Source: Curvibacter delicatus NBRC 14919 | Lineage (GTDB): Bacteria; Pseudomonadota; Gammaproteobacteria; Burkholderiales; Burkholderiaceae_C | Direction of reading: 5' to 3' | Assembly: GCF_001592265.1 (NCBI RefSeq) | Contig: NZ_BCWP01000025.1 | Span: 1 to 59,483 of the forward strand | Length of the DNA stretch: 59,483 nt | In this document: in pieces, positions 6,633 to 15,897 of the stretch | Numbering within the stretch: the first letter of the stretch is position 1 | Layout of the letters: the number at the start of each line of letters is the position of its first letter | Translations under genes and position numbers: made by a program | The notes under the pieces: generated by a model | Database searches by the model: none | The model's input: the letters and a program-made list of their open reading frames with translations, nothing else | Told to the model about the DNA's origin: nothing

Positions 6633-6687
6633 TTTAGGTCCTGACGCCAGCAATGGTGTGGGGGTTCGAGTCCCCCCCCGCGCACCA
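6633..6687 (+). pseudogene. 3' fragment of tRNA-Leu(UAG): probable attachment-site scar
   Basis: The segment runs from the anticodon loop (TTTAGG, anticodon UAG) through the right half of the anticodon stem, the long variable arm, a T-arm (GGGGG-TTCGAGT-CCCCC) and the acceptor 3' strand CCCGCGC-A-CCA. The D-arm and 5' anticodon strand are missing or replaced. A GTGCGGG at 6611-6617 could still pair with the acceptor, so a tRNA gene with an internal deletion is an alternative. Identity beginning exactly in the anticodon loop is the usual outcome of tyrosine-recombinase integration into a tRNA gene. The inserted DNA would then lie to the left, with the intact tRNA outside the window. Confidence 0.72.
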
Positions 6688-6766
6688 CACAAGGCGGCAC
6701 TGGCGGAAAAAGCTGCCACGCCGGTGGCGCAAGCCGATTTTTTGAATTTTTTGGAGTGAGTCAATC

Positions 6767-8077
6767 ATGGCCGTTAATGTTGAAACCCTTGAGAAGCTGG
6801 AACGCAAGATCACGCTGAGCCTGCCCATGGCTGCCATCCAGACTGAAGTCGAGAGCCGCCTCAAGAAGCTGGCCCGTACCGTGAAGATGGACGGCTTCCG
6901 TCCCGGCAAGGTGCCGATGAACGTGGTGACCCAGCGTTATGGCTATTCCGTGCACTACGAAGTGCTGAACGACAAGGTTGGCGAAGCCTTCGCCAGCGCT
7001 GCCAACGAAGCCAAGCTGCGTGTGGCGGGCCAGCCGCGCATCACCGAGAAGGAAGGCGCGCCCGAAGGCGAAGTGGCCTTCGACGCCGTGTTCGAGGTGT
7101 ACCCGGAAGTCAAGATCGGCGACCTGAGCACGGCCGAAGTCGAGAAGCTCACCGCCGAGGTGGATGAGGCCGCCATCGACAAGACGGTCGAGATCCTGCG
7201 CAAGCAGCGCCGTACCTTTGCCCAGCGTGCTGTGGATGCGCCCGCCCAGGACGGCGACCGCGTGACGGTGGACTTCGAAGGCAAGATCGACGGCGAACCC
7301 TTTGCCGGCGGCAAGGCTGACGGCTTCCAGTTCCTGGTCGGCGAAGGCCAGATGCTGAAAGAATTCGAAGATGCCGTGCGCGGCATGAAGGCCGGCGAAA
7401 GCAAGACCTTCCCGCTGGCTTTCCCGGCGGACTACCATGGCAAGGATGTGGCCGGCAAGACGGCTGACTTCATGGTCACGCTCAACAAGATCGAAGCCGC
7501 CCACCTGCCCGAAGTCAACGAAGCACTGGCCAAGTCGCTCGGCATTGCCGAAGGCACGGTCGAAGCCCTGCGCGCCGACATCAAGAAAAACCTGGAGCGC
7601 GAAGTCAAGTCGCGCCTGCTGGGCCGCAACAAGCAGGCCGTGATGGATGCGCTGGTGGCCAAGGCCGAACTCGACCTGCCCAAGTCCGTGGTGCAGGCCG
7701 AAGTGGACCGTCTGATCGAAGGCGCCCGCGCCGACCTGAAGCAGCGCGGCATCAAGGACGCTGACAAGGCGCCGATCCCGGCCGAAATCTTCCAGCCGCA
7801 AGCCGAGCAGCGTGTGCGCCTGGGTCTGGTGGTGGCCGAGCTGGTGCGTGCCAACAACCTGCACGCCACGCCCGAGTCGCTCAAGGCGCATGTGGAAGAG
7901 CTGGCGGCCAGCTACGAGAAGCCGGAAGACGTGGTGCGCTGGTACTTCGGCGACAACCGCCGCCTGGCCGAAGTCGAGGCCGTGGTGATCGAGAACAACG
8001 TGACCAACTTCGTGTTGTCCAAAGCCAAGGTGTCCGAGAAGGCCATTTCCTTCGACGAACTGATGGGTCAGGCCTGA
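6767..8077 (+). CDS. tig: Trigger factor, ribosome-associated chaperone and prolyl isomerase
   Basis: This 436-aa protein binds ribosomal protein L23 at the tunnel exit and shields nascent chains. The N-terminal ribosome-binding domain carries the signature GFRPGKVP (residues about 44-51). An FKBP-type PPIase domain (about 160-245, starting [18 protein letters not shown]) and the helical C-terminal chaperone domain follow. Length is normal for the family. A GGAGTGAG ribosome-binding site precedes the ATG. It is the first of the series tig-clpP-clpX-lon; a large stem-loop separates it from clpP. Confidence 0.98.
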   Translation: MAVNVETLEKLERKITLSLPMAAIQTEVESRLKKLARTVKMDGFRPGKVPMNVVTQRYGYSVHYEVLNDKVGEAFASAANEAKLRVAGQPRITEKEGAPEGEVAFDAVFEVYPEVKIGDLSTAEVEKLTAEVDEAAIDKTVEILRKQRRTFAQRAVDAPAQDGDRVTVDFEGKIDGEPFAGGKADGFQFLVGEGQMLKEFEDAVRGMKAGESKTFPLAFPADYHGKDVAGKTADFMVTLNKIEAAHLPEVNEALAKSLGIAEGTVEALRADIKKNLEREVKSRLLGRNKQAVMDALVAKAELDLPKSVVQAEVDRLIEGARADLKQRGIKDADKAPIPAEIFQPQAEQRVRLGLVVAELVRANNLHATPESLKAHVEELAASYEKPEDVVRWYFGDNRRLAEVEAVVIENNVTNFVLSKAKVSEKAISFDELMGQA

Positions 8078-8101
8078 TTCCGGTCTGAATTTCCCTGCAG
8101 G

Positions 8102-8150
8102 ATGGGGCTTGTGCCGGGCTTGCAGTCCGGTCGACAAGCCCCATTTGCTT
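8102..8150 (+). terminator. Long stem-loop between tig and clpP
   Basis: ATGGGGCTTGT (8102-8112) pairs perfectly with ACAAGCCCCAT (8134-8144), and the loop contains a secondary GCCGG/CCGG pairing. A short T-rich run follows (TTTGCTTT). It can act as a terminator or attenuator, so clpP expression may be only partly dependent on the tig transcript. Confidence 0.6.
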
Positions 8151-8201
8151 TGTGGCCCATAATCTTCGCTAAATTACGTCAATTCTCTGGAGTCGATAGT
8201 C

Positions 8202-8834
8202 ATGAATCTGCGCAACAGCGCCTACAACGGTGCCCTGGATACCCAGGCCCTCGGCATGATCCCGATGGTGATCGAGCAGTCCGGTCGCGGCGAGCGCTCG
8301 TACGATATTTACTCGCGTCTTCTCAAGGAGCGCGTGATCTTCCTGGTTGGCCCGGTCAATGACCAGACTGCCAACCTGGTGGTGGCGCAGCTGCTGTTCC
8401 TGGAGAGCGAGAATCCGGACAAGGACATCTCGTTCTATATCAATTCGCCCGGTGGCTCGGTGAGCGCCGGCATGGCGATCTATGACACCATGAACTTCAT
8501 CAAGCCCGACGTGTCCACGCTGTGCGTGGGCATGGCAGCCAGCATGGGCGCTTTCCTGCTGGCGGCCGGCGCCAAGGGCAAGCGTTTTTCGCTGCCCAAC
8601 TCCAAGGTCATGATCCACCAGCCGCTCGGCGGCACCCAGGGCCAGGCGACCGAGATCGAGATCCATGCGCGCGAGATCCTCAAGACCCGCGAGCAGCTCA
8701 ACAAGATCCTGGCCGAACGCACTGGCCAGCCGCTGGACAAGATCGAGCGTGACACCGAGCGGGACTACTACCTCTCGGCCGACGAAGCGAAAGACTACGG
8801 TCTGGTCGACCAGGTCATTGCCAAACGGCCCTGA
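8202..8834 (+). CDS. clpP: ATP-dependent Clp protease proteolytic subunit
   Basis: The 210-aa serine protease forms the tetradecameric barrel used by ClpX and ClpA, both encoded in this window. The catalytic triad is visible: Ser114 in [11 protein letters not shown], His139 in VMIHQPLGG and Asp188 in DTERDYYLS. The oligomerisation and oxyanion loop SPGGSVSAG is intact. A short N-terminal propeptide is likely. CTGGAG precedes the ATG. The clpX gene follows after about 120 nt in the same direction. Confidence 0.98.
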   Translation: MNLRNSAYNGALDTQALGMIPMVIEQSGRGERSYDIYSRLLKERVIFLVGPVNDQTANLVVAQLLFLESENPDKDISFYINSPGGSVSAGMAIYDTMNFIKPDVSTLCVGMAASMGAFLLAAGAKGKRFSLPNSKVMIHQPLGGTQGQATEIEIHAREILKTREQLNKILAERTGQPLDKIERDTERDYYLSADEAKDYGLVDQVIAKRP

Positions 8835-8955
8835 GTTTTCAGCCTGACGGCTTGTTGGCGGCAACCGCCCTGTGCGCCATGGCGCTAGGGCGTGCCTGCC
8901 ATTTCGGTATCATTTGGTAAATATTCGGTAATTTCCCGCAAAAGGCATTCTTCAC

Positions 8956-10221
8956 ATGGCCGAGAAAAAAGGCTCTTCCAGCGAAAAAACACTGTATTGC
9001 TCTTTTTGCGGCAAGAGTCAGCACGAGGTCAAGAAACTGATTGCCGGTCCCTCGGTGTTCGTCTGCGACGAATGCATCGAACTGTGCAACGAGATCATCC
9101 GCGATGAATTGCCCTCCGGTACCGAGGGTGCGGAAGCGCGCGGCGATCTGCCGACGCCGGCCGAGATCAAGGCCAACCTTGACAACTATGTGATCGGTCA
9201 GGAAATCGCCAAGCGCACGCTGGCGGTGGCGGTCTACAACCACTACAAACGCCTGCAGCACAAGGAAAAGGCGCGCAAGGACGATGTGGAACTGGCCAAG
9301 AGCAACATCCTGCTCATCGGCCCCACCGGCTCCGGCAAGACGCTGCTGGCGCAGACGCTGGCGCGCCAGCTCAACGTGCCGTTTGTCATGGCCGATGCCA
9401 CCACGCTGACGGAAGCCGGCTATGTGGGTGAGGACGTCGAGAACATCGTTGCCAAGCTGCTGCAGAGTTGCAATTACGAAGTCGAACGCGCCCAGCGCGG
9501 CATCGTCTACATTGACGAGATCGACAAGATTTCGCGCAAGTCAGACAACCCATCCATCACACGCGATGTGTCGGGCGAGGGCGTGCAGCAGGCGCTGCTC
9601 AAGCTGATCGAAGGCACCATGGCCAGTGTGCCGCCGCAGGGCGGCCGCAAGCATCCGAACCAGGACTTCATCCAGATCGACACCACCAACATCCTGTTCA
9701 TCTGCGGTGGTGCGTTTGCCGGGCTGGAGAAGGTGATCGAGAGCCGGACCGAATCGTCCGGTATCGGTTTCGGTGCCGCCGTGCGCAGCAAGCAGCAGCG
9801 CAGCCTGACCGAAGTGTTCAAGGACGTCGAGCCGGAGGATCTGATCAAGTTCGGCCTGATTCCCGAGCTGGTCGGTCGCATGCCGGTGGTGGCCACACTG
9901 GCCGAGCTCAGCGAGGATGCCCTGGTGCAGATTCTGACCGAGCCCAAGAATGCCCTGGCCAAGCAGTACGCCAAGCTGTTTGCCATGGAAGGCGTGGACC
10001 TTGAACTGCGTCCCGGCGCGCTCAAGGCCATTGCCAAGAAGGCGCTGACACGCAAGACCGGCGCCCGCGGCCTGCGCTCCATCCTGGAGCAGGCCCTGAT
10101 CGACACCATGTTCGACCTGCCCAACCAGGACAATGTCGAAAAAGTCGTGGTGGACGAGTCCACCATCGAGGAAAACAAGCCGCCGCTGCTGGTTTACCGC
10201 GAAGCCGCCAAAAAGGCCTGA
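8956..10221 (+). CDS. clpX: Clp protease ATP-binding subunit ClpX
   Basis: This 421-aa AAA+ unfoldase delivers substrates to ClpP. The N-terminal zinc-binding domain has two CxxC pairs (CSFCGK near residue 13 and CDECIELC near residue 36). Walker A is GPTGSGKT, Walker B is VYIDEIDK, and the pore-loop GYVGED and a sensor-2 arginine region ([10 protein letters not shown]) are present. It is full length. It follows clpP and precedes lon, which has its own candidate promoter. Confidence 0.98.
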   Translation: MAEKKGSSSEKTLYCSFCGKSQHEVKKLIAGPSVFVCDECIELCNEIIRDELPSGTEGAEARGDLPTPAEIKANLDNYVIGQEIAKRTLAVAVYNHYKRLQHKEKARKDDVELAKSNILLIGPTGSGKTLLAQTLARQLNVPFVMADATTLTEAGYVGEDVENIVAKLLQSCNYEVERAQRGIVYIDEIDKISRKSDNPSITRDVSGEGVQQALLKLIEGTMASVPPQGGRKHPNQDFIQIDTTNILFICGGAFAGLEKVIESRTESSGIGFGAAVRSKQQRSLTEVFKDVEPEDLIKFGLIPELVGRMPVVATLAELSEDALVQILTEPKNALAKQYAKLFAMEGVDLELRPGALKAIAKKALTRKTGARGLRSILEQALIDTMFDLPNQDNVEKVVVDESTIEENKPPLLVYREAAKKA

Positions 10222-10265
10222 GTCGAAGGCTCGATTCAGCCGGTATTCCAGCTGTTCCTTCATGG

Positions 10266-10292
10266 TTTTGAAACACCCGCCCGATCCATAAT
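10266..10292 (+). promoter_or_regulatory. Candidate heat-shock (sigma-32) promoter of lon
   Basis: TTTTGAAA (10266-10273) is followed after 11 nt by TCCATAAT (10285-10292). This approximates the sigma-32 consensus CTTGAAA-N11-16-CCCCATNT. It is about 65 nt upstream of the lon start. Lon is heat-inducible in other Proteobacteria, which fits. Confidence 0.5.
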
Positions 10293-10355
10293 CGGTTGCG
10301 GGTTGAAAATTCGCACTTGCAGTCCATATTCAACAGGTAACGAAAAGGTTTTCCC

Positions 10356-12806
10356 ATGTCCGGTCATACCCCTCTGCCTGCCACCCCGATCGAATTGCCG
10401 CTGTTGCCTTTGCGCGATGTGGTGATCTTCCCCCACATGGTGATTCCGCTGTTCGTGGGGCGCCCCAAGAGCATCAAGGCGCTGGAAGCCGCGATGGAGG
10501 CCGAACGCCGCATCATGCTGGTGGCGCAGAAGGCCGCTGCCAAGGATGAGCCGCAGGTGTCCGACATGTTCGATGTCGGCTGCGTCTCCACCATCCTGCA
10601 GATGCTGAAATTGCCCGATGGCACGGTCAAGGTCCTGGTCGAAGGCCAGCAGCGCGCTCTGGTGAACAAGATTGTCGAGGGCGAGTCGCATTTCACGGCC
10701 GACGTCACGCCGGTGGAGCAGCCGGCCGAAACCGACCCGACGGTGACTGCACAGACCAGCGAAATCGAGGCATTGCGCCGCGCCGTGATGCAGCAGTTTG
10801 ACCAGTACGTCAAACTCAACAAGAAGATCCCGCCCGAAATCCTGACCTCGATCGCCAGCATCGATGATCCGGGTCGATTGGCCGATACGATTGCGGCCCA
10901 TCTGCCTCTCAAGCTGGACAACAAGCAGGCTGTGCTGAGCTTGTCTCAGGTGCGGGACCGTCTGGAGAACCTGTTTGAGCAGCTCGAACGTGAGGTCGAC
11001 ATCCTGAATGTCGACAAGAAGATCCGCGGTCGTGTCAAACGCCAGATGGAGAAGAACCAGCGCGACTTCTATCTGAATGAGCAGGTCAAGGCCATCCAGA
11101 AAGAACTGGGTGAGGGCGAAGACGGCGCCGACATCGAAGAGATCGAGAAGAAGATCAAGGCCGCCCGCATGCCGGCCGAGGCCCGCAAGAAAGCCGATGC
11201 CGAGCTCAAGAAGCTCAAGCTGATGTCGCCCATGTCGGCCGAGGCCACCGTGGTGCGCAACTACATCGATACGCTGATCAGCCTGCCGTGGAGCAAGAAG
11301 ACCAAGATCAAGCATGACCTGGCCCTGGCCGAGGAAGTACTCAACGAAGACCACTACGGTCTGGACAAGGTCAAGGATCGCATTCTTGAGTACCTTGCTG
11401 TGCAGCAGCGCGTGGACAAGGTGAAGGCGCCAATCCTGTGCCTGGTCGGCCCGCCGGGCGTGGGCAAGACCTCGCTGGGACAGTCGGTGGCCAAGGCCAC
11501 TGGCCGCAAGTACGTGCGCATGGCGCTGGGCGGCATGCGTGACGAAGCCGAGATCCGCGGTCACCGCCGTACCTACATCGGCGCCATGCCGGGCAAGGTG
11601 CTGCAAAGCCTGTCCAAGGCTGGCACACGCAATCCACTGTTCCTGCTCGACGAGATCGACAAGCTGGGCACGGATTTCCGTGGCGACCCTTCCAGCGCGC
11701 TGCTTGAGGTGCTGGATCCGGAGCAGAACAACAAGTTCGGCGACCACTATGTCGAGGTCGATTTTGACTTGAGCGACGTGATGTTTGTGGCAACCTCCAA
11801 TTCCATGAACATCCCGCCCGCCTTGCTGGACCGGATGGAGGTGATTCGCTTGTCGGGTTATACCGAAGACGAAAAGGTCAGCATTGCCCAGCGTTACTTG
11901 CTGCCCAAGCAGCTGAAGAACAACGGCGTCAAGGACGACGAACTGCTGGTGACGGAAGATGCCGTGCGCGATGTGGTGCGTTACTACACGCGAGAAGCCG
12001 GTGTGCGTTCGCTCGAGCGCGAGATTTCCAAGATCTGCCGCAAGGTGGTCAAGGGCTTGCAGCTCAAGAAGATGAAACCGCAGGTTGTTGTCAATGCTGA
12101 CAACCTCAATGATTTCCTCGGTGTGCGCAAGTTCACCTACGGCCGCGCCGAGCAGCAGAACCAGGTAGGCCAGGTGGTCGGTCTGGCGTGGACGGAAGTC
12201 GGTGGCGACCTGTTGACCATCGAAACCGCACTGATGCCGGGCAAGGGCGTCATCACACGCACCGGTTCGCTGGGTGATGTGATGAAGGAGTCGGTGGAAG
12301 CCGCGCGCACCGTGGTGCGCAGCCGGGCGCGTCGTCTTGGTATCCCTGACGAGTTCTTCGAGAAGAAGGACATGCACATCCACGTGCCTGACGGCGCAAC
12401 GCCGAAGGACGGCCCGAGTGCGGGTGCCGCCATGACCACGGCCATGGTGTCGGCGCTCACCGGGATTCCGGTACGCGGCGATGTCGCGATGACAGGCGAG
12501 ATCACGCTGCGTGGCGAGGTCACGGCCATCGGTGGCTTGAAGGAGAAACTGCTGGCCGCGCTGCGTGGTGGCATCAAGACCGTGCTGATCCCCGAGGAGA
12601 ACACGAAGGATTTGCAGGAGATCCCCGAGAACGTCAAAAACGGCTTGGAGATCGTGCCTGTCAAATGGATCGACAAAGTACTGGAGATCGCCTTGGAGCG
12701 CATGCCGACACCGTTGCCGGATGACGAGGTCGCTGCTGCGGCTGTCCCGTCCGCTGCGCCTGCATCGGAGCCGGCAGCTGCATCGCGGGGCTCTGTCAAA
12801 CACTGA
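10356..12806 (+). CDS. lon: ATP-dependent protease La (Lon)
   Basis: The 816-aa protein contains the Lon N-terminal substrate-binding domain (about 14-205), a coiled-coil linker, an AAA+ module with Walker A GPPGVGKT and Walker B LFLLDEIDK, and the C-terminal Ser-Lys protease domain. The catalytic dyad is Ser688 (in PKDGPSAGA) and Lys731 (in LKEKLLAAL), 43 residues apart as in E. coli Lon. An Ala/Pro/Ser-rich tail of about 25 residues follows the protease domain. It degrades misfolded and regulatory proteins in the cytoplasm. Confidence 0.98.
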   Translation: MSGHTPLPATPIELPLLPLRDVVIFPHMVIPLFVGRPKSIKALEAAMEAERRIMLVAQKAAAKDEPQVSDMFDVGCVSTILQMLKLPDGTVKVLVEGQQRALVNKIVEGESHFTADVTPVEQPAETDPTVTAQTSEIEALRRAVMQQFDQYVKLNKKIPPEILTSIASIDDPGRLADTIAAHLPLKLDNKQAVLSLSQVRDRLENLFEQLEREVDILNVDKKIRGRVKRQMEKNQRDFYLNEQVKAIQKELGEGEDGADIEEIEKKIKAARMPAEARKKADAELKKLKLMSPMSAEATVVRNYIDTLISLPWSKKTKIKHDLALAEEVLNEDHYGLDKVKDRILEYLAVQQRVDKVKAPILCLVGPPGVGKTSLGQSVAKATGRKYVRMALGGMRDEAEIRGHRRTYIGAMPGKVLQSLSKAGTRNPLFLLDEIDKLGTDFRGDPSSALLEVLDPEQNNKFGDHYVEVDFDLSDVMFVATSNSMNIPPALLDRMEVIRLSGYTEDEKVSIAQRYLLPKQLKNNGVKDDELLVTEDAVRDVVRYYTREAGVRSLEREISKICRKVVKGLQLKKMKPQVVVNADNLNDFLGVRKFTYGRAEQQNQVGQVVGLAWTEVGGDLLTIETALMPGKGVITRTGSLGDVMKESVEAARTVVRSRARRLGIPDEFFEKKDMHIHVPDGATPKDGPSAGAAMTTAMVSALTGIPVRGDVAMTGEITLRGEVTAIGGLKEKLLAALRGGIKTVLIPEENTKDLQEIPENVKNGLEIVPVKWIDKVLEIALERMPTPLPDDEVAAAAVPSAAPASEPAAASRGSVKH

Positions 12807-12872
12807 GTCAAAATTTTTAGCGGAGTCTTTGCAAAAGCAGAAAAATACCGCTATAATTTGAGTCTTGATAAC

Positions 12873-12948
12873 GCGGGAATAGCTCAGTTGGTAGAGCGCA
12901 ACCTTGCCAAGGTTGAGGTCGAGAGTTCGAGACTCTTTTCCCGCTCCA
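12873..12948 (+). tRNA. tRNA-Gly(GCC), copy 1
   Basis: This is a 76-nt cloverleaf with acceptor GCGGGAA/TTCCCGC, anticodon loop TTGCCAA (anticodon GCC), T-loop TTCGAGA and encoded CCA. It differs from the second Gly copy by a compensatory A-T versus G-C pair at the base of the acceptor stem. It is followed by an intrinsic terminator. Confidence 0.97.
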
Positions 12949-12955
12949 AATTCCG

Positions 12956-12983
12956 AAAAGGGAAGCAAAAGCTTCCCTTTTTT
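12956..12983 (+). terminator. Intrinsic terminator after tRNA-Gly
   Basis: AAAAGGGAAGC and GCTTCCCTTTT pair around an AAAA loop, ending in a T-run. It separates the first tRNA-Gly from the downstream Cys-Gly-Leu cluster. Confidence 0.85.
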
Positions 12984-13028
12984 ATTAAGTGAATGGCCAG
13001 CCATGGGCTGGTCATGGCAGAGATTTTT

Positions 13029-13102
13029 GGCGCGGTAGCAAAGCGGTTATGCACCGGATTGCAAATCCGTGTAGGTCGGTTCGACTCCGGCCCGCGCCTC
13101 CA
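13029..13102 (+). tRNA. tRNA-Cys(GCA)
   Basis: This is a 74-nt cloverleaf with acceptor GGCGCGG/CCGCGCC, anticodon loop TTGCAAA (anticodon GCA) and encoded CCA. It sits between the two tRNA-Gly genes. Confidence 0.96.
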
Positions 13103-13110
13103 GACTCCAT

Positions 13111-13186
13111 GCGGGAGTAGCTCAGTTGGTAGAGCGCAACCTTGCCAAGGTTGAGGTCGAGAGTTCGAGACTCTTCTCCCGCTCCA
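13111..13186 (+). tRNA. tRNA-Gly(GCC), copy 2
   Basis: This 76-nt cloverleaf has acceptor GCGGGAG/CTCCCGC and anticodon GCC, and is otherwise the same as the copy at 12873. It starts 8 nt after tRNA-Cys, indicating a common precursor. Confidence 0.97.
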
Positions 13187-13291
13187 TTCATTGCCCCGGC
13201 GCATCAGCCTCGCAGGTGACAACCGCCTGTTTGCAGGATCCGTGCAGCACTGGGAGTCCCCGGTTTTTGCAGGACAATGTGGGGACTGCAG

Positions 13292-13385
13292 GCCTCGATG
13301 GTGAAATTGGTAGACACAGCGGACTTAAAATCCGCCGCTTTCCTGCATAAGGGGCGTACCGGTTCGACCCCGGTTCGAGGCACCA
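13292..13385 (+). tRNA. tRNA-Leu(UAA) with a long variable arm
   Basis: The acceptor is GCCTCGA/TCGAGGC, the anticodon arm GCGGA-CTTAAAA-TCCGC (anticodon UAA), and CCA is encoded. At 94 nt it is longer than the usual 85-89 nt because the variable arm is about 21 nt (CGC through GGGGCG), with several G-U pairs. It is not the source of the UAG fragment at 6633. Confidence 0.94.
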
Positions 13386-13423
13386 TCCAATCATGCAGTG
13401 ACGGTATACACAGAGAGTTCATC

Positions 13424-14056
13424 ATGGCCAGCTACAACGCTCCTTTTGAGATCCATGTTCATGGTCAAGTGCCATTGCGTGCGGATACAACGTTTGAGCA
13501 ATTGCAGGAAGCTCTCAAACCCTTGTGGACATACGCTGGCGCGCGTTCTCTGGCGGATGGCGCACACAGCAGTTACGAAGAAGAGCCCGGCATCCGTTTC
13601 GATGCGCACGAGCATGTGCTGCAGATGTGCTGGACCGTGACTGGCGATGAGGATTTCCGTCAGTCGCTCGATGAGATGTGCATGAGCCTGAATGAGTTGT
13701 CGCAGGCAGGTGCGCCGATCGAGGTGACCTTCTATGACACGGAGTTCGACGAAGAAGACGCGGAGCCGGAAGCGCAATCGCGAGACGATTTTCTGGTGAT
13801 GTTTGTCGGCCCCACACCTGCAGCCATCATGCAGGTGCAGCGTGACCTGCTGGTGCAGGACACGATCAACATGATGGAGCGTCACTTTGATGCGGCCGAG
13901 CTTGGTGGCGTGGTGGCAGAGATCGACAAGCTGTTCACGCAGCGATTCGATGCCTTGGTAAGCTCCCTTGAGCTGGGCAAGCCACCGCGTGGTTCCGGTG
14001 GCAGCCATGGCGGCGCAGCCCATGGCGGTGGCCGCAAGCCACGGCATCTGCATTAG
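13424..14056 (+). CDS. Conserved protein, probably DUF6806 family
   Basis: This 210-aa protein is probably cytoplasmic, with no signal peptide or membrane segment. It starts IHVHGQVPL and contains EEEPGIRFDAHEH, a conserved-looking acidic core, and a Gly/His-rich tail (GSGGSHGGAAHGGG). I associate this type with DUF6806, found in Comamonadaceae; no function is known to me. The ATG at 13424 has GAGAG upstream, and the longer frame runs back through tRNA-Leu and is not used. It lies between the tRNA cluster and the MSHA pilus locus, with no obvious operon partner. Confidence 0.8.
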   Translation: MASYNAPFEIHVHGQVPLRADTTFEQLQEALKPLWTYAGARSLADGAHSSYEEEPGIRFDAHEHVLQMCWTVTGDEDFRQSLDEMCMSLNELSQAGAPIEVTFYDTEFDEEDAEPEAQSRDDFLVMFVGPTPAAIMQVQRDLLVQDTINMMERHFDAAELGGVVAEIDKLFTQRFDALVSSLELGKPPRGSGGSHGGAAHGGGRKPRHLH

Positions 14057-14134
14057 CGACTGCATGCACGCTGCCAAAAGGTGGCAGCGTGCTATTATTT
14101 TTGGAGTCATCCGTTCCAGAAAGGCTCCGTGAAC

Positions 14135-15892
14135 ATGGTCGCAGCAGATTCCCCTGCGCAAGCTGGTCAGAGTGCAACGCCGGACCGGCGCCAAAAAATG
14201 CGTTTGGGTGACGTGCTGCTTCAGCAACGTCTGATTTCACAGGAGCAGTTGCAACAGACGCTGGACTTGCAGCGCAAGACTGGCAAAAAGATGGGGCGCC
14301 TGCTGATCGAAAGTGGCGTCATTACCGAAGAAGGCTTGGCCAATGGACTGGCCCGCCAGTTGCGTATTCCTTACGTCAACCTCAAGACTTTCCCCTTCAG
14401 GGCTGAACTGGTGAAGCTGTTGCCCGAGTCAGCGGCACGCCGCTTCCGGGCCCTGGTGCTGGAAGACAAGGACAACCGTTTGCTGGTGGCCTTTGCGGAT
14501 CCGCTGGATCTGTTTGCTTTTGACGAAGTCAGCCGCCTGACCAAGCGCAACATTGCCATGGCCGTGGCACCGGAAACGCAGTTGACGCTGGCGTTCGATC
14601 GGCTGTACCGCCGCACTGAGGAGATCAGCGGTTTTGCGCGTGCGGTGGAGAAGGACCTCAGCCTCAGCGATGAAGTCGATTTTGGTGAGCTCGCCAACAC
14701 GGTTGGCCAGGAAGGTGCGCCGATCGTCAAGTTGCTGCAGTCGATTTTCGAAGATGCGGTCCAGATCGGCGCATCGGATATTCACATCGAACCTCAAGAG
14801 ACGGGGCTGCAGATTCGTGTCCGGGTGGATGGTGTGCTTCATACCCAGACCTTGGCAGAGAACCGGGTCGCCGGCCCGCTGTCGCAGCGTCTCAAGCTGA
14901 TGGCGGGTATCGATATTTCGGAAAAGCGCTTGCCTCAGGACGGGCGCTTCAGCGTGCGAGTGCGGGAGCAGGCGATCGATGTGCGTCTGTCCACCATGCC
15001 AACCAGCTACGGCGAGTCGGTTGTGATGCGCCTGCTCAACCAGAACAGCGTGTTGCGCCGGCTGGACAGTATTGGCATGCCGGCGGAGATGTTGAAGCGC
15101 TTCAGGGAAGTGCTGGGACGGATTTCCGGCATGGTGCTGGTGACGGGGCCGACCGGATCGGGCAAGACCACCACGCTTTACGCGGCGCTGTCCGAGATCA
15201 ACTCCAGCGAACTCAAGATCATCACGGTGGAGGATCCGGTGGAGTACCGCCTGCCAGGGGTGACGCAGGTGCAGGTCAACGAAAAAATCGACCTGTCTTT
15301 TGCCCGGGTGCTGCGCGGCACCTTGCGCCAGGACCCGGACATCATCCTGGTTGGCGAAATGCGCGATGCGGAAACAGCCGAGATCGGCCTGCGTGCCGCC
15401 ATCACCGGGCATCTGGTGTTGTCGACCTTGCACACGCGCGATGCCATCAGCACGCCGTTCCGGCTGCTCGACATGGGGGTGCCGCCCTTCATGGTCGCCA
15501 CCTCCTTGCAGGCCGTGATTGCGCAGCGGCTGGTTCGGGTGAATTGTGAGGTTTGCAGCGAGCCGCGCGAACCTACAGCCCAGGAACAGGCCTGGCTGGA
15601 CACCATGCTGGCTCCAGGGGATGCGCCGGTGAAACCCAAGCGCGGCCTGGGCTGCTCTGCCTGCAATGGCACTGGGTACGCGGGACGGCACGGGGTCTAT
15701 GAACTGCTGGAGATGGATGTCGCGCTCACCCAGGCGGCCACCCGGGCCGACCCGGTGGCCTTCATGCAGGCAGCGCGCGCTCGCATGAAAGGACATACGC
15801 TGGCTTTTCATGCGCTGGAACTGGTACGCCAGGGACGTACTTCCTTGGCAGAGGCGCTGCGTGTGGGCCAAGATATTGACGATATGGAATAA
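14135..15892 (+). CDS. mshE: MSHA pilus assembly ATPase with c-di-GMP-binding MshEN domain
   Basis: This 585-aa ATPase of the PilB/GspE type powers pilin polymerisation. The N-terminus holds two consecutive MshEN motifs separated by 5 residues: R23-L-G through Q46 and K52-M-G through Q75. This 24-residue pattern is the c-di-GMP receptor of Vibrio MshE. In motif I the usual glycine at position 10 is Arg32. The catalytic half has Walker A GPTGSGKT (about 338-345), the Asp box ITVEDPVEY, Walker B DIILVGEMRD, a His box, and a CxxC...CxxC zinc element near the C-terminus. The ATG at 14135 follows a modest AAAGG. It opens the msh cluster, and mshG starts 5 nt after its stop. Confidence 0.95.
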   Translation: MVAADSPAQAGQSATPDRRQKMRLGDVLLQQRLISQEQLQQTLDLQRKTGKKMGRLLIESGVITEEGLANGLARQLRIPYVNLKTFPFRAELVKLLPESAARRFRALVLEDKDNRLLVAFADPLDLFAFDEVSRLTKRNIAMAVAPETQLTLAFDRLYRRTEEISGFARAVEKDLSLSDEVDFGELANTVGQEGAPIVKLLQSIFEDAVQIGASDIHIEPQETGLQIRVRVDGVLHTQTLAENRVAGPLSQRLKLMAGIDISEKRLPQDGRFSVRVREQAIDVRLSTMPTSYGESVVMRLLNQNSVLRRLDSIGMPAEMLKRFREVLGRISGMVLVTGPTGSGKTTTLYAALSEINSSELKIITVEDPVEYRLPGVTQVQVNEKIDLSFARVLRGTLRQDPDIILVGEMRDAETAEIGLRAAITGHLVLSTLHTRDAISTPFRLLDMGVPPFMVATSLQAVIAQRLVRVNCEVCSEPREPTAQEQAWLDTMLAPGDAPVKPKRGLGCSACNGTGYAGRHGVYELLEMDVALTQAATRADPVAFMQAARARMKGHTLAFHALELVRQGRTSLAEALRVGQDIDDME

Positions 15893-15897
15893 GCGCC

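Noticed and set aside
6761-8137. 458-codon open frame antisense to tig
   Set aside because: Shadow of trigger factor, with no recognisable protein features.
10260-13004. 914-codon open frame antisense to lon
   Set aside because: A mirror of the GC-rich lon coding pattern: His/Gln/Leu-rich with no domain or ribosome-binding site, while lon is fully supported on the other strand.
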